A stretch of 64,000 nt of DNA from Actinomycetota bacterium (GTDB lineage: Bacteria > Actinomycetota > Thermoleophilia > Gaiellales > F1-60-MAGs149), in contig JAPLCF010000036.1 of the NCBI GenBank assembly GCA_026392355.1, positions 1 to 64,000 of the forward strand, given 5' to 3'. Made by a program: the position numbers and the translations under genes. Under the pieces are notes generated by a model. That model ran no database searches and was not told where the DNA came from. It saw only the letters and a program-made list of their open reading frames with translations. Shown one piece after another: positions 27,359 to 36,666 of this stretch. Numbering within the stretch: the stretch's first letter is position 1; each line of letters starts with the position of its first letter.

Positions 27359-27433
27359 AGCCCAACCGACCACGCTGGCGTGGCGAGATTGGGCTATCCA
27401 ACTGGCCGGAGAGGCAGCGCCCCTCCGGCCAGT
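27359..27433. terminator. two hairpins between convergent operons
   Basis: The first is a nested hairpin, AGCCCAA (27359) to TTGGGCT (27395), enclosing CCACGC-TG-GCGTGG. The second has 11-base perfect arms ACTGGCCGGAG (27401-27411) and CTCCGGCCAGT (27423-27433). Together they separate the EamA gene from the convergent nitroreductase-like gene and can stop transcription both ways. Confidence 0.75.
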
Positions 27434-27441
27434 CGAGCAGA

Positions 27442-28971
27442 TCAGCAGCAGTCGCAGCCCAGGCCGTGCCAGTCGCGCATGTGGTTAGCCACGCGCGGCG
27501 GGATCACCTCGGCCGGGTAGTACTTCTTGTAGAAGTCGAGATCGAGGTGCTGATCCTGGTACCAGACCGTCATCAGCATCGGATCGAGCGTGGCCGGGAA
27601 GCGGCCGTACGTGTTCCAGATGTAGTTGCACATCGTCTTCGTGGCGGCGATCGCCTCGTCGGACGGACGCGGCATCTGGTCGATCACCTTGCGGTTCGTC
27701 CACGGAATCGGGCGCGTGTCGTCTTCGAAGAGGCCCTTCTTGCCCCAGCGAATGTCAACGACGCTATCGACGGCCTTGTCCATGTTCTTCTGGAACGGCG
27801 GCATCGCGGCCTCGAACACGCCCTTGATGCCGACGGGCACCGACTCGCCAGCACCGAGCGGCGCGTCGGACGGGATCTCGAGCATCTCGAAGCCCAGCGA
27901 CCCGGACGGACCCTTGCCACCGATCTCGTGCCAGTACCTCTCGCCGCCCATCGTCACGCGACCCTTGCCGCCGTTGAAGGGATGGCCGCCGAGGCCCATC
28001 GCCTGCGTGGCGTGCATCAGGTTGCCGACCATCAGGCCCTGCTCGACGCCATTGGCGTCGACCATCTGCCAGCGCTCGAACTCCCAGAAGTCGACGGCGT
28101 GCGCCGGATCGAGCAGACCCGACTTGACGTACTCGCGCAGCGGATCGCCATTCAGGTGCGGGTCGACGAGGTAGTAGCCGTGCGGCGCGTCGAAGTAGAG
28201 CAGCATCGCCGAGATGCACTGGCGCGTGATGTCGGTGATCGGCATGAACAGCGACGTGCCCTGCGCGTTCGGGATGCGGTGGTTGAACGCGAACAGGTTC
28301 GGACGATCACGCGGAATGTGCAGGCGCTTGTCGTCGAGCTTCACGGCCTGGCGGTACAGCTCGTTGGGCGCGTTCTCGTCGGCCAGCTGGTTGTGCTTGA
28401 CCGGGCGCACGTCGCGCTGCGGCAGCGCGAAGACGCCGTCGTCGTTCGTCCAGAACAACTCGACGTTGTGGTTGGCCAGCGGCGAGGGGTAGGTGCGGCC
28501 CGTGAACGAGCCGATCTTGTCGCCGCTCGTCGAATCGCCGTCGTCGTCGAGGAACGGCCACTCCTCCGTCGCAATGCCGGAGATACCGGTGGCGGCGGCG
28601 ACGAGGATCGCCTCCTCCTCGTATGCGAGCGGAATCGGCTCCTTGTCGGACTTGAACGCCAGCGGGCCCGTCAGCTCTGCACCCAGCGCAAAGCGACGCG
28701 AGCGGCGCGTGAAGATCGACTCGAGCACCGGGAACGCGCGGGCCTGAGCGAGCGCACCGGGATGCACGGTCGGGCGCGGCACGAGCGGACGCTTGCGCTC
28801 CTTCGTGATCTTCGCAGCCTTGTACTTCGGCACGATCTTGGCCGTCGCAGCACGCTTCGGTGCTGCCTTCGGCTTCGCTGCCGCAGCGGGCTTCGTCGCC
28901 ACCTTGGGCTTGGCGGCCGCAGCCGGCTTTGCCTTGGCGGTCGACCTCTTGGGCTTTTCAACAGCGGCCAT
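27442..28971 (-). CDS. uncharacterised protein with nitroreductase-like region and Lys/Ala-rich N-terminal tail
   Basis: 509 residues. Residues 1-~75 are a K/A/P repeat tail (AKPAAAAKPK type). From about 95 on, the text ESIFTRRSRRF...PIPLAYEEEAILVAAATGISG reads like the start of an FMN-dependent nitroreductase fold, and NLMHATQAMGLGGHPF resembles its later helix. The rest is unfamiliar and ends in CDCC. ATG 28971 has AAGGAG upstream. Last gene of a P450-GS operon (14-base gap). Flavin binding is a guess from pattern only; no named function. Confidence 0.6.
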   Translation of the reverse strand: MAAVEKPKRSTAKAKPAAAAKPKVATKPAAAAKPKAAPKRAATAKIVPKYKAAKITKERKRPLVPRPTVHPGALAQARAFPVLESIFTRRSRRFALGAELTGPLAFKSDKEPIPLAYEEEAILVAAATGISGIATEEWPFLDDDGDSTSGDKIGSFTGRTYPSPLANHNVELFWTNDDGVFALPQRDVRPVKHNQLADENAPNELYRQAVKLDDKRLHIPRDRPNLFAFNHRIPNAQGTSLFMPITDITRQCISAMLLYFDAPHGYYLVDPHLNGDPLREYVKSGLLDPAHAVDFWEFERWQMVDANGVEQGLMVGNLMHATQAMGLGGHPFNGGKGRVTMGGERYWHEIGGKGPSGSLGFEMLEIPSDAPLGAGESVPVGIKGVFEAAMPPFQKNMDKAVDSVVDIRWGKKGLFEDDTRPIPWTNRKVIDQMPRPSDEAIAATKTMCNYIWNTYGRFPATLDPMLMTVWYQDQHLDLDFYKKYYPAEVIPPRVANHMRDWHGLGCDCC

Positions 28972-28985
28972 GGTGGCTCCTTCGG

Positions 28986-30293
28986 TCAGACGATCTTCAG
29001 ATAGCGGTCGTAGTCCCACTGGGTGACCGCAGAGATGAACGCGTTCCATTCGCGCTCGGAGATGACGCACAGGTCGTTACACACATCGTCGCCGAGGATC
29101 TCCTGGATGACGGTGTCGTTGCGGAACGCGGCGACCGAGTCGATCAGCGTGGTCGGCAGGACCGTGCCCGACTCGTACAGGTTGCCGCTCATCACGGTAC
29201 CCGGATCGGCCTTGCTCTCGATGCCGGCGCAGACCGCGGCGAGCATGCCGGCGATTGCCCAGTACGGGTTGGCGTCGGAGGCGCCGGTGCGGAGCTCGAC
29301 GCGCGTGGAGTTCTCGCCCTCGATCAGCGAGCGGATGGCGCAGGTGCGGTTGTCGCGGCTCCACGTGGCGGTGGTCGGCGCGAAGCTGCCGGCCTCGAAG
29401 CGCTTGTAGGAGTTGACCGTCGGGGCACCCGGGAGGGTGATGCCCGCGAGGTGCTCCATCATGCCGCCGATCGCCCAGCGCGCGGTCTCGGACTCAGACC
29501 CGTCGACCGGGGCGAAGGCGGGCTTGCCGTCCTTCCAGAGCGAGACATGCAGGTGCATCGAGCAGCCCGACTGGCCGTTGAACGGCTTGGCCATAAAGGT
29601 CGCGACGACGCCATGGCGTCGACAGACCTCGCGGATGCCGTACTTCATGCGGAACGCCTGGTCAGCAGCCCAGATCGGGTCGCCGTGGTTGAGGTTCACT
29701 TCGCACTGTGCCGGGCCGTACTCGACGTTCGAGCCCTCGACGTCGACGAACCCGCGCAGGCCGTCGAGCAGCTCGCTGAACGCGGGCTCAAGGTCGTTGG
29801 CCTTCGACAGGGAGTAGCACTGGATGCCGTCGGCGGCGGGCTGAGCATCCTCGTCGACCATGTAGAACTCGATCTCGACGCCGATCGATGCGGTGTACCC
29901 GAGCTTGGCGAGGCGGTCGACCACGTTGCGCAGGACGCTGCGCGGCGCGTACTTGAGCAGGTCGCCGTGATGGTCCTTGACGTCGCCCTGCACGATGGCT
30001 ACGCCCTCGCGCCACGGCAGGCGGCGTGCGGTCGAAACATCGGGAATCACGAAGAAGTCGGGGTAGCCCGACTCCCAGCCGGACACGCGGCAACCGTCGA
30101 GCACGTCACCGGTGTAGTCCCAGGTGAGCGTCGCATCGGCAAAGGCGATGCCCTTCTCAAGCCGACCAACAAACACGTCGGCCGGGATGCGCTTGCCGCG
30201 CGGATATCCCTGATGGTCCGCCCAGGCCACTTCGACCTCGCGGATCTCGCCCTTCTCGATTGCCTTCAGCAGATCGAAGTCACCAGCGCCCAT
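28986..30293 (-). CDS. glutamine-synthetase-family amide ligase (GlnA-like, gamma-glutamylamine type)
   Basis: 435 residues. GS catalytic features are present: EIEFYM glutamates, FNGQSGCSMHLHVS, NSYKRFEAGSFAP and RDNRTCAIR. It is shorter than GlnA type I, lacks the adenylylation-loop tyrosine context, and is placed with a P450 and an amine/amino acid permease. Ligation of glutamate to an amine (as in PuuA and in cyclic-amine catabolism) is therefore more likely than nitrogen assimilation. GGAGG lies upstream of the ATG. Confidence 0.85.
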   Translation of the reverse strand: MGAGDFDLLKAIEKGEIREVEVAWADHQGYPRGKRIPADVFVGRLEKGIAFADATLTWDYTGDVLDGCRVSGWESGYPDFFVIPDVSTARRLPWREGVAIVQGDVKDHHGDLLKYAPRSVLRNVVDRLAKLGYTASIGVEIEFYMVDEDAQPAADGIQCYSLSKANDLEPAFSELLDGLRGFVDVEGSNVEYGPAQCEVNLNHGDPIWAADQAFRMKYGIREVCRRHGVVATFMAKPFNGQSGCSMHLHVSLWKDGKPAFAPVDGSESETARWAIGGMMEHLAGITLPGAPTVNSYKRFEAGSFAPTTATWSRDNRTCAIRSLIEGENSTRVELRTGASDANPYWAIAGMLAAVCAGIESKADPGTVMSGNLYESGTVLPTTLIDSVAAFRNDTVIQEILGDDVCNDLCVISEREWNAFISAVTQWDYDRYLKIV

Positions 30294-30357
30294 GGAACGG
30301 GCCTCCTTGTCATCGTCGCCCCTCCCGAGGGCACCACTCGCGGCAGAATAGCCGCCA

Positions 30358-31626
30358 TCACGCTTGTGCAGCCCGTACGGGCATCGTCTTGAAGCCGTTG
30401 CCGAAGTTCGAGCGCAGCCGCGCCGTCGGGCCCGCCAACTCGAAGCGCAGCCCGCGGTCAAGAACGGCCGTAAACAGCGTCTCGACCTGCATCCGCGCGA
30501 GGAATGCGCCGAGGCAATAGTGCGGTCCGCCGCCGCCGAAGACGACCTGGGCCGAGGCGTCACGCGTGACGTCAAAGCGCTGCGGCTCCTCGAAGACCTC
30601 TTCGTCGTAATTGGCACTGATGTAGTACATCATCAGCTTGTCGCCCTGCTTGATCTGCTTGCCGCGCAGCTCGACGTCTTCTGTCGCCGTGCGGCGGAAG
30701 GTGTAGATGGGCGTGGCCCAGCGCAGGATCTCCTCGACGGCGCCCTTCATCAGCGAACGGTCCGCAGCGAGCAGGTCGAGCTGCTCGGGCTGCAGGATGA
30801 ACTGGTGCATGCCGGTGGCCAGCGAGTTGCGCGTGGTCTCGTTGCCGGCGAAGACCAGCAACTGACAGAAGTTGACGAGCTCGGAATCGGTCAGGCGCTC
30901 GCCCTCCCACTCGGCCGAAACGAGACGCGTGATCAAGTCGTCCTGCGGATCCAGCCGACGCGCCTCGCAGAGATCGCGCGCGTAATCAAAGAGGTCGAGC
31001 GCGGCCGGGCTGCTGAAGGGCAGGTGGTGCGGTTCGAAGCCGCGCGCGCGAGCGCGCTCGTACATCTCCGGCGGCGGTGCGAGGTCAGGGTCATCGACGG
31101 CGACCAGCATGTTGGCGAGCTTGGCCAGATAGTCGGCATCGGCCTCCGGGGCACCGAAGACGTCGACAAACACGCGGATCGGCAGCATCTCGCAGATGTC
31201 GTGAACCCAATCGAACTCGCCCTTGGCCAGCGCGTTGTCGAGCAGGCGATCGGCAACGGCACGAGTGTGGGCGCGGTAGGCATCGACCGTCTTGGGCGTG
31301 AAGAGCGGGCTGACGATCCGCCGCAGGCGCGTGTGCTCCGGCGGGTCCGTCTCGATCATCGAGCGACGCATCTCCATCGCGTCCGCGGGGATCTCTTCGT
31401 AGTAGATAAACCGCTCGGCGGACGAGAACCGCTGCGCGTCCTTGGAGATCGCGACGACGTCGGCGTGCTTCGTGATCGCCCAAAACCCCGGGTCGGGCGC
31501 CGTCTCGGGGTGCCAGTGCACCGGATCGTGCTCGCGCAGCAGCTGGAAGGACGCGTGCGGCACGCCGTGCAGATACACGTCGGGGTCCTTCAGCTCAATG
31601 GCAGACAGATCGAGTGTCTCGGTCAC
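30358..31626 (-). CDS. cytochrome P450 (third of four)
   Basis: 422 residues. VFAGNETTRNS, ExxR in EEILRWATP, heme loop FGGGGPHYCLG with C371. GTG start with GAGGAG upstream. First gene of the P450-GS-nitroreductase-like operon, divergent from the APC permease. Strongly similar in motif text to the fourth P450 (33447-34700), including DPVHWHPE near the N-terminus, so these two look like paralogues. Confidence 0.93.
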   Translation of the reverse strand: MTETLDLSAIELKDPDVYLHGVPHASFQLLREHDPVHWHPETAPDPGFWAITKHADVVAISKDAQRFSSAERFIYYEEIPADAMEMRRSMIETDPPEHTRLRRIVSPLFTPKTVDAYRAHTRAVADRLLDNALAKGEFDWVHDICEMLPIRVFVDVFGAPEADADYLAKLANMLVAVDDPDLAPPPEMYERARARGFEPHHLPFSSPAALDLFDYARDLCEARRLDPQDDLITRLVSAEWEGERLTDSELVNFCQLLVFAGNETTRNSLATGMHQFILQPEQLDLLAADRSLMKGAVEEILRWATPIYTFRRTATEDVELRGKQIKQGDKLMMYYISANYDEEVFEEPQRFDVTRDASAQVVFGGGGPHYCLGAFLARMQVETLFTAVLDRGLRFELAGPTARLRSNFGNGFKTMPVRAAQA

Positions 31627-31700
31627 GGCTTCTCCTCGTACGAATCCTACCGAGACCGGTGAAATGCGCGATTTCGGCCTGCGGAATCGCAGATTTTCTG

Positions 31701-31742
31701 CATATCCGTGCGGGATATGACGATACGAAAGGATTGCAATCC
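31701..31742. promoter_or_regulatory. two palindromes in a divergent control region
   Basis: CATATCC-GTGCG-GGATATG (31701-31719) and the perfect GGATTGCAATCC (31731-31742), both in the 202-base gap between the divergent P450 and permease genes. Candidate operators. The GntR/FadR regulator of the island (35902-36666) is one possible binder. Confidence 0.45.
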
Positions 31743-31828
31743 GTCATGGAGAACCTCTAGGCTACGAACCGTCCTGCAGTCGGAACATTTCCGGCCGAGG
31801 AGGGGACACGAAGAATAAGGAGAGGGAC

Positions 31829-33370
31829 TTGGCTACGGATTCCGGGAGCAACGCTCCTGCCGCGGACATCATCAATCCGATGACCGGGCAACACCAACTT
31901 GCGAAGGGCGCCCTGAACACGCGTCAGGTCCTCTTCTGCTGCGTTACGGGAGCCGCGCCGATCTCGGCCATGCTCTTCAACGGACCGGTCGGCATTCTCG
32001 GTGCCGGCTGGGCTGTCCCGGGCGCCTTCATCCTCGCCACGATCGTGCTGACGATCTTCTCGGTGGGCTACATCGAGATGGCGCGTCGCGTCACCGCCGC
32101 CGGCGGCTTCTACTCGTTCATCTCGCATGCCTTCGGCAGCGTCCTGGGCATGGGCACGGCCATCCTGATGACCTTCTGCTACCTCGTGTTCTCAGCGGCG
32201 GTCACCGGCGTTACCGCGTACTTCGCCAATGCCAACCTGATGGAATGGTTCGGCTGGGACATTCCCGTCTGGATCTTCCTGTTCGGCACCATCATCCTGA
32301 TGGCGGCGTTCACGTTCTTCCACATCGAGGTGACAGCTCGCATTCTCGGCATCGCCCTGGTGGCGGAGCTCGCCGTGCTGCTGATCTTCTCGTTCGCCGT
32401 GCTCTTCCAGGGCGGCGGTCCTGACGGGCTCGCGGTCGATTCGCTCAACCCGATGAACGTGTTTGATACGAACGGCAACATGGCGATCGCCGCAGGCGCA
32501 ACGGGCATCGCCCTGTTCGCGGCGTTCTGGTCGTGGGTCGGCTTCGAGATGGCCCCGAACTACGCGGAGGAGGCCACGGAGCCCAAGAAGGTCATGGCGC
32601 CTGCCATGTACGTCTCGGTGATCGGTCTCGGCATCCTCTACGTCTTCGTAATGTGGATGTTCATCGCCTCTGCCGGCAAGCAGGGCTCGGTGGACCTCGT
32701 CAACCAGCAGTACGCGGGTGAGATCGGCTCGATCTTCTACCCGATGTCCGACCAGTACGTCGGCGGCTGGCTGACGACGCTGTTCGGCATCTTCATCATC
32801 ACGGGCTCGTTCGCCTGCCAGATGGCGTTCTTCAACACGGGCTGCCGCTACCTGTTCTCGATGGGTCGCGAGGGTGTGCTCCCGAGCGCACTCGGCAAGA
32901 CGCACCCGAAGCACAAGTCGCCGCATGTCGCCGGTGTTGTGGCCGGCATCTTCGTGCTGATCTGGGTCGGCGCGTTCTTCCTGTACGACTCGACGGCGCT
33001 CGGTGCGCTGCTCAAGCTCGGCACGTGGAGCCCGCTGCTCGGCGTCGCCGGCATCCTCGCCATCCAGGCGCTGGTGTCGGTCGCGATCATCTACTACTTC
33101 CTGTCGAAGGCCAAGGACGGCTTCCACTGGTTCAAGACGCTGGTCGCTCCGATCGTCGCGACCGCCACGCAGGTTTACGCGGTCTACCTGCTGTTCAAGT
33201 TCCGCGGCGATCTGTCGGGTGCGGCTGACGTGCCGTTCATCCAGTACCTCTGGGTGTGGCCGATCGCGATCTTTGCCATCGGCATGATCATCGCGTTGGT
33301 GCTGCGCTCCTCGAACCCGCAGAAGTACGCGGGCATCGGGCGCTACCTGCACGAGGACATCGCCTCCTAG
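31829..33370 (+). CDS. APC-superfamily amino acid/polyamine permease
   Basis: 513 residues, about 12 helices. N-terminal VTGAAPISAMLFNGPVGI resembles the conserved helix-1 region of APC permeases, followed by EMARRVTAAGGFYSF. TTG start with AAGGAGAGG upstream. Likely imports the amine or amino acid handled by the divergent P450-GS operon; co-directional with the fourth P450. Confidence 0.88.
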   Translation: MATDSGSNAPAADIINPMTGQHQLAKGALNTRQVLFCCVTGAAPISAMLFNGPVGILGAGWAVPGAFILATIVLTIFSVGYIEMARRVTAAGGFYSFISHAFGSVLGMGTAILMTFCYLVFSAAVTGVTAYFANANLMEWFGWDIPVWIFLFGTIILMAAFTFFHIEVTARILGIALVAELAVLLIFSFAVLFQGGGPDGLAVDSLNPMNVFDTNGNMAIAAGATGIALFAAFWSWVGFEMAPNYAEEATEPKKVMAPAMYVSVIGLGILYVFVMWMFIASAGKQGSVDLVNQQYAGEIGSIFYPMSDQYVGGWLTTLFGIFIITGSFACQMAFFNTGCRYLFSMGREGVLPSALGKTHPKHKSPHVAGVVAGIFVLIWVGAFFLYDSTALGALLKLGTWSPLLGVAGILAIQALVSVAIIYYFLSKAKDGFHWFKTLVAPIVATATQVYAVYLLFKFRGDLSGAADVPFIQYLWVWPIAIFAIGMIIALVLRSSNPQKYAGIGRYLHEDIAS

Positions 33371-33385
33371 TAGGTCCGCATGCGG

Positions 33386-33423
33386 CCCCCGTTCGGCCCG
33401 GCTCAGCCGGCGCCGAACGGGGG
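33386..33423 (+). terminator. terminator after the permease gene
   Basis: Twelve-base perfect arms (CCCCCGTTCGGC / GCCGAACGGGGG) enclosing a second CCGGC/GCCGG hairpin, then CCTTCTGCGTTT. Confidence 0.85.
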
Positions 33424-33446
33424 CCTTCTGCGTTTAGGCTTCCCGT

Positions 33447-34700
33447 ATGGCAACCCCCACCGAAGATCTCAGCCGCGTCGACCTGATCACCCCGGAGCTC
33501 TGGGAGGAGCAGGTCCTCCACGACGAGTTCGCGCTGCTGCGCGGCGAGGACCCTGTGCACTGGCACCCGGAGCCCGCACCGAACCATGGCTTCTGGGCGA
33601 TCACGAAGCATGAGGACGTCGTCGCGGTCTCGAAGAACCCGCAGGTGTTTTCGTCGGGCGAGGGCCTGACGATGCTGGAGGAGGTCGAGCCCGAGTCGCT
33701 CGAGAAGCGTCGTAGCCTGATCGACTCCGACGCGCCGCTGCACCAGCACCTGCGCCGTGTGGTCTCTCCCCTCTTCACGCCGAAGTCGGTCAACGCGCAC
33801 GAGGCCTTTGCCCGCGCGACCGCCGCGCGCCTGCTCGACACGGCGACGGCACGCGGCGAGTTCGACTGGGTGCTGGACGTCGCCGAGCCATTGCCGATCA
33901 CGGTGCTCCTCAACATCCTCGGTGTGCCGCCCGAGGACGCAGACCGCCTGATCACGCTGTCGAACCAGATGATCGCGATCGACGATCCCGACTACGCGCC
34001 CGACTACGACAGCCTGCCGCCGGGCGTCGATCCGAAGGACTTGCCGTTCGGCAGCCCGGCCTCGTACCACGTGTTCGAGTACGGCCGCCAGATCGGCGAG
34101 GAGCGTCGTGCCAACCCGACCGACGATCTCGTCTCGCGCCTGATCCACTCCGAGGTCGACGGCGACCAGTTGACGCCGCTCGAGTACTGCAACATGTTCC
34201 AGATCCTGATCCTCGCGGGCAACGAGACGACGCGCACGACGTTGACGCACGGGATGAAGGCCTTCATCGACAACCCCGACCAGCTCGCACTCCTCAAAGC
34301 GCAGCCGGAGCTGATGAGCAAGGCCGTCGAGGAGATCCTCCGTTGGGCCACGCCGGTGCTCTACATGCGCCGCACCGCGATGGAAGACACGGTGCTGCGC
34401 GGCGCAAAGATTGCCAAGGGTGACAAGGTCGTCATGTGGTACATGAGCGCGAACTACGACGAGGATGTGTTCGACGACCCGCACACGTTCGACATTGCCC
34501 GCGACCCGAATCCGCACCTCGGCTTCGGTGGTGGCGGCCCGCACTTCTGCCTTGGCGCCTGGTTGGCACGCCTGCAGATCCGCGTGATGCTCGAAGAGCT
34601 GATCGCGCGCGATCTCCACCTGGAGTCAAACGGTCCCGTGCGGCGCGTGCGCTCGAACTTCGTGAACGGCGTGAAGTCGATGCCCGTGCGCGTCGTTTGA
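33447..34700 (+). CDS. cytochrome P450 (fourth of four)
   Basis: 417 residues. ILAGNETTRTT, ExxR in EEILRWATP, heme loop FGGGGPHFCLG with C368. TAGGCT ends six bases before the ATG and a strong terminator lies just upstream, so it has its own leaderless promoter. Convergent with the ferredoxin gene, which ends 13 bases away on the other strand. Confidence 0.93.
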   Translation: MATPTEDLSRVDLITPELWEEQVLHDEFALLRGEDPVHWHPEPAPNHGFWAITKHEDVVAVSKNPQVFSSGEGLTMLEEVEPESLEKRRSLIDSDAPLHQHLRRVVSPLFTPKSVNAHEAFARATAARLLDTATARGEFDWVLDVAEPLPITVLLNILGVPPEDADRLITLSNQMIAIDDPDYAPDYDSLPPGVDPKDLPFGSPASYHVFEYGRQIGEERRANPTDDLVSRLIHSEVDGDQLTPLEYCNMFQILILAGNETTRTTLTHGMKAFIDNPDQLALLKAQPELMSKAVEEILRWATPVLYMRRTAMEDTVLRGAKIAKGDKVVMWYMSANYDEDVFDDPHTFDIARDPNPHLGFGGGGPHFCLGAWLARLQIRVMLEELIARDLHLESNGPVRRVRSNFVNGVKSMPVRVV

Positions 34701-34713
34701 CGCGGCGGCGAGC

Positions 34714-34908
34714 CTAGGACTCGTCGACGATCGAGATCGCGCCCGTCGGGCACGAGTCGCACAGGTTGCGGGCGACGTCGATGTCGACGGCCACGCCGGT
34801 GACGTGCGAGACGCCGTCATCACCGAGCTCGACGGCCTCCTCAGAGATCTCCTCGCACTTGCCGATCCCGACGCAGGTCTCCGGGTCGATCACGATATGC
34901 ACCTTCAT
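34714..34908 (-). CDS. [3Fe-4S]-type ferredoxin
   Basis: 64 residues with the P450-partner ferredoxin ligand set: CVGIGKC near residue 12 and CDSCPTGAI near the C-terminus. The middle cysteine of the usual 4Fe motif is absent, as in [3Fe-4S] ferredoxins. ATG 34908 is preferred because AAGGAG lies seven bases upstream; the GTG one codon earlier is possible. Likely electron donor for one or more of the four P450s. Last gene of the R2lox operon. Confidence 0.9.
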   Translation of the reverse strand: MKVHIVIDPETCVGIGKCEEISEEAVELGDDGVSHVTGVAVDIDVARNLCDSCPTGAISIVDES

Positions 34909-34933
34909 CACACGGCTCCTTCTGCTTGCCGAG

Positions 34934-35902
34934 TCACGGTATCAAGACGAGTCGGCCGTCGACATCGCCCGTACGGATGCGGCGGTGCGCCTCGGCGGCA
35001 GCGTCGAGCGGCAGGCGCTCGACGCTGTACTGCAGGTCGCCACGCTGGGCGATCTTGATCACCTCGGCGATGTCCTCGCGCGAGCCCCACATCGACTGGG
35101 TCCACCAGGTCTCGTGCGGCACGAGCGAGAACCCGAACGGCACGCTGCCGCCGTACGCGCCGACGTTCACCACCAGCCCGCCGCGGCGGATGATGCGGTT
35201 CGCAACGGCGAGTGTGGCATCGGCGCCGACGTAGTCGTAGACCACGTCGATCGGCCCCTCGAGCTCGTCCGTGCTGCACACCTCGTGGGCGCCGAGCTCG
35301 AGTGCGCGGGCGCGCTTGGCCTCGCTCATGTCGGCGACGATCAGGTGCGCATCGGTCATGGCGCGCAGGTACTGAATGCCGAACTGGCCGAGGCCACCGG
35401 CGCCGATCAGTACGACCTTGGCCCCCGCGGGCATCCAGTCGAGCGCCTTGCGCGTGGCGCGGTAGGGCGTCAGCGAGCTGCAGCCGAACGTCGCGGCGAA
35501 AGCCGGGTCGAGATCGCCGATCGGGAAGAGGTACTTGGGATGCGGCACCTGCACGTACTCGGCGTAGCCGCCGTCATGCACGAGGCCCGCTTCCTTGACG
35601 TGATCGCAGAGCTGCTCTTCGGTGGCGTCGCAGTAGCGGCACGCACCGCAGCCCCACGGCGGGTAGACAACGGCGAGACCATCGGGCGTCTCGACCGTGA
35701 TCTCGTGTCCCATCACGAGCGGCGTGGGCAGTGCGGGCCAGCGGCCCTCGACGACGTGCAGGTCGGAGTGGCACACGCCGGCGGCGACGACCTTGAGCCA
35801 CTGGGCGTCAGGCCCCATCAGCTCGGTCGGCACGGCGCGCTCCTCGAGCACAAGCTCGGCGTTGAACGCGGGCAGGACGACGGCGCGGTAGGTATCGCTC
35901 AT
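34934..35902 (-). CDS. zinc-dependent alcohol dehydrogenase (MDR family), second copy
   Basis: 322 residues. Zinc ligands in AAGVCHSDLH and GHEI; structural-zinc cysteines in GCGACRYCDATEEQLC; Rossmann IGAGGLGQFGIQYL. Similar to the gene at 24683-25639 along its whole length (shared YPPWGCG/YTPWGCG, SVPFGF and VPFGF blocks), so the island holds two paralogous dehydrogenases. Starts in the stop of the GntR gene (TGATG). Confidence 0.9.
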   Translation of the reverse strand: MSDTYRAVVLPAFNAELVLEERAVPTELMGPDAQWLKVVAAGVCHSDLHVVEGRWPALPTPLVMGHEITVETPDGLAVVYPPWGCGACRYCDATEEQLCDHVKEAGLVHDGGYAEYVQVPHPKYLFPIGDLDPAFAATFGCSSLTPYRATRKALDWMPAGAKVVLIGAGGLGQFGIQYLRAMTDAHLIVADMSEAKRARALELGAHEVCSTDELEGPIDVVYDYVGADATLAVANRIIRRGGLVVNVGAYGGSVPFGFSLVPHETWWTQSMWGSREDIAEVIKIAQRGDLQYSVERLPLDAAAEAHRRIRTGDVDGRLVLIP

Positions 35903-36666
35903 CAGGTCCTCTCATCCGCGATGCGGCCGAGACCTGCCTGCAGGCGGGCCGTGCCGCGCACGTGGGCCTCCATTAGCGTGCGCGCGCGGGCGGGCTTGCC
36001 GGCTGCGATTGCCTTGACGAGCTCGACGTGCTCGCGGTCGGCGATCGCCAGCACCTCGGCGGTCGTGGGCAGAAAGCGCGAGATGCGGTACGCCTCGGCC
36101 CGCAGCTCGGCGATGCGCGAGACCAGGCGCGGCGAGCCAGAGGCGTCGCCGATCACCAAGTGCAGCAGGGCGTCGCGCTCCGACCAGGCGTCGAACGGCT
36201 GCATGCCGATCATGCCCTCGACGATCGACTCGAGCAGCGCACGCTGCTCTACCGTGGCGCGCTCCGCCGCCAGCGCGGCGGCACCACCCTCGACGACCGC
36301 GCGCTCGGTGGCGAGATCCTCGAGTGCCTGCGCGTCGGGTGCCTCGGCTTCGGGCAGCAGCGCCTGCGCGGCTCCCTCGGTGATGAACGTGCCGCCACCG
36401 CGACCGCGGCGCGTCTCGATCAGACCAGCACTGCGTAGCACGACGAGCGCACTGCGCAACGAAACCGCAGAGATACCCAAGGCCGAGGCCAGCTGCATCT
36501 CCGACGGAAGTCGATCGCCGGGCTTGAGCAGTCCGAGACCGATCGCCTCGCCCAGCCGGGCGACGGTCTCCGCGACCGCACCCGCCCCGCGGACCGGCGT
36601 GAAGACGGTCCGCTGGACGAGGCGGTCGACGGTTTCCCGTTCGGTCTCAGGAGCGACGCGACTCAC
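35902..36666 (-). CDS. GntR/FadR-family transcriptional regulator
   Basis: 254 residues. N-terminal winged helix (GLLKPGDRLPSEMQLASALGISAVSLRSALVVL split across about 50-85) and an all-helical FCD effector domain with Asp/His-rich metal or ligand positions. GTG start overlaps the stop of the DUF1059 gene (GTGA). Probably controls this operon and perhaps the divergent P450/permease promoters in response to a carboxylate or amine. Confidence 0.9.
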   Translation of the reverse strand: MSRVAPETERETVDRLVQRTVFTPVRGAGAVAETVARLGEAIGLGLLKPGDRLPSEMQLASALGISAVSLRSALVVLRSAGLIETRRGRGGGTFITEGAAQALLPEAEAPDAQALEDLATERAVVEGGAAALAAERATVEQRALLESIVEGMIGMQPFDAWSERDALLHLVIGDASGSPRLVSRIAELRAEAYRISRFLPTTAEVLAIADREHVELVKAIAAGKPARARTLMEAHVRGTARLQAGLGRIADERT

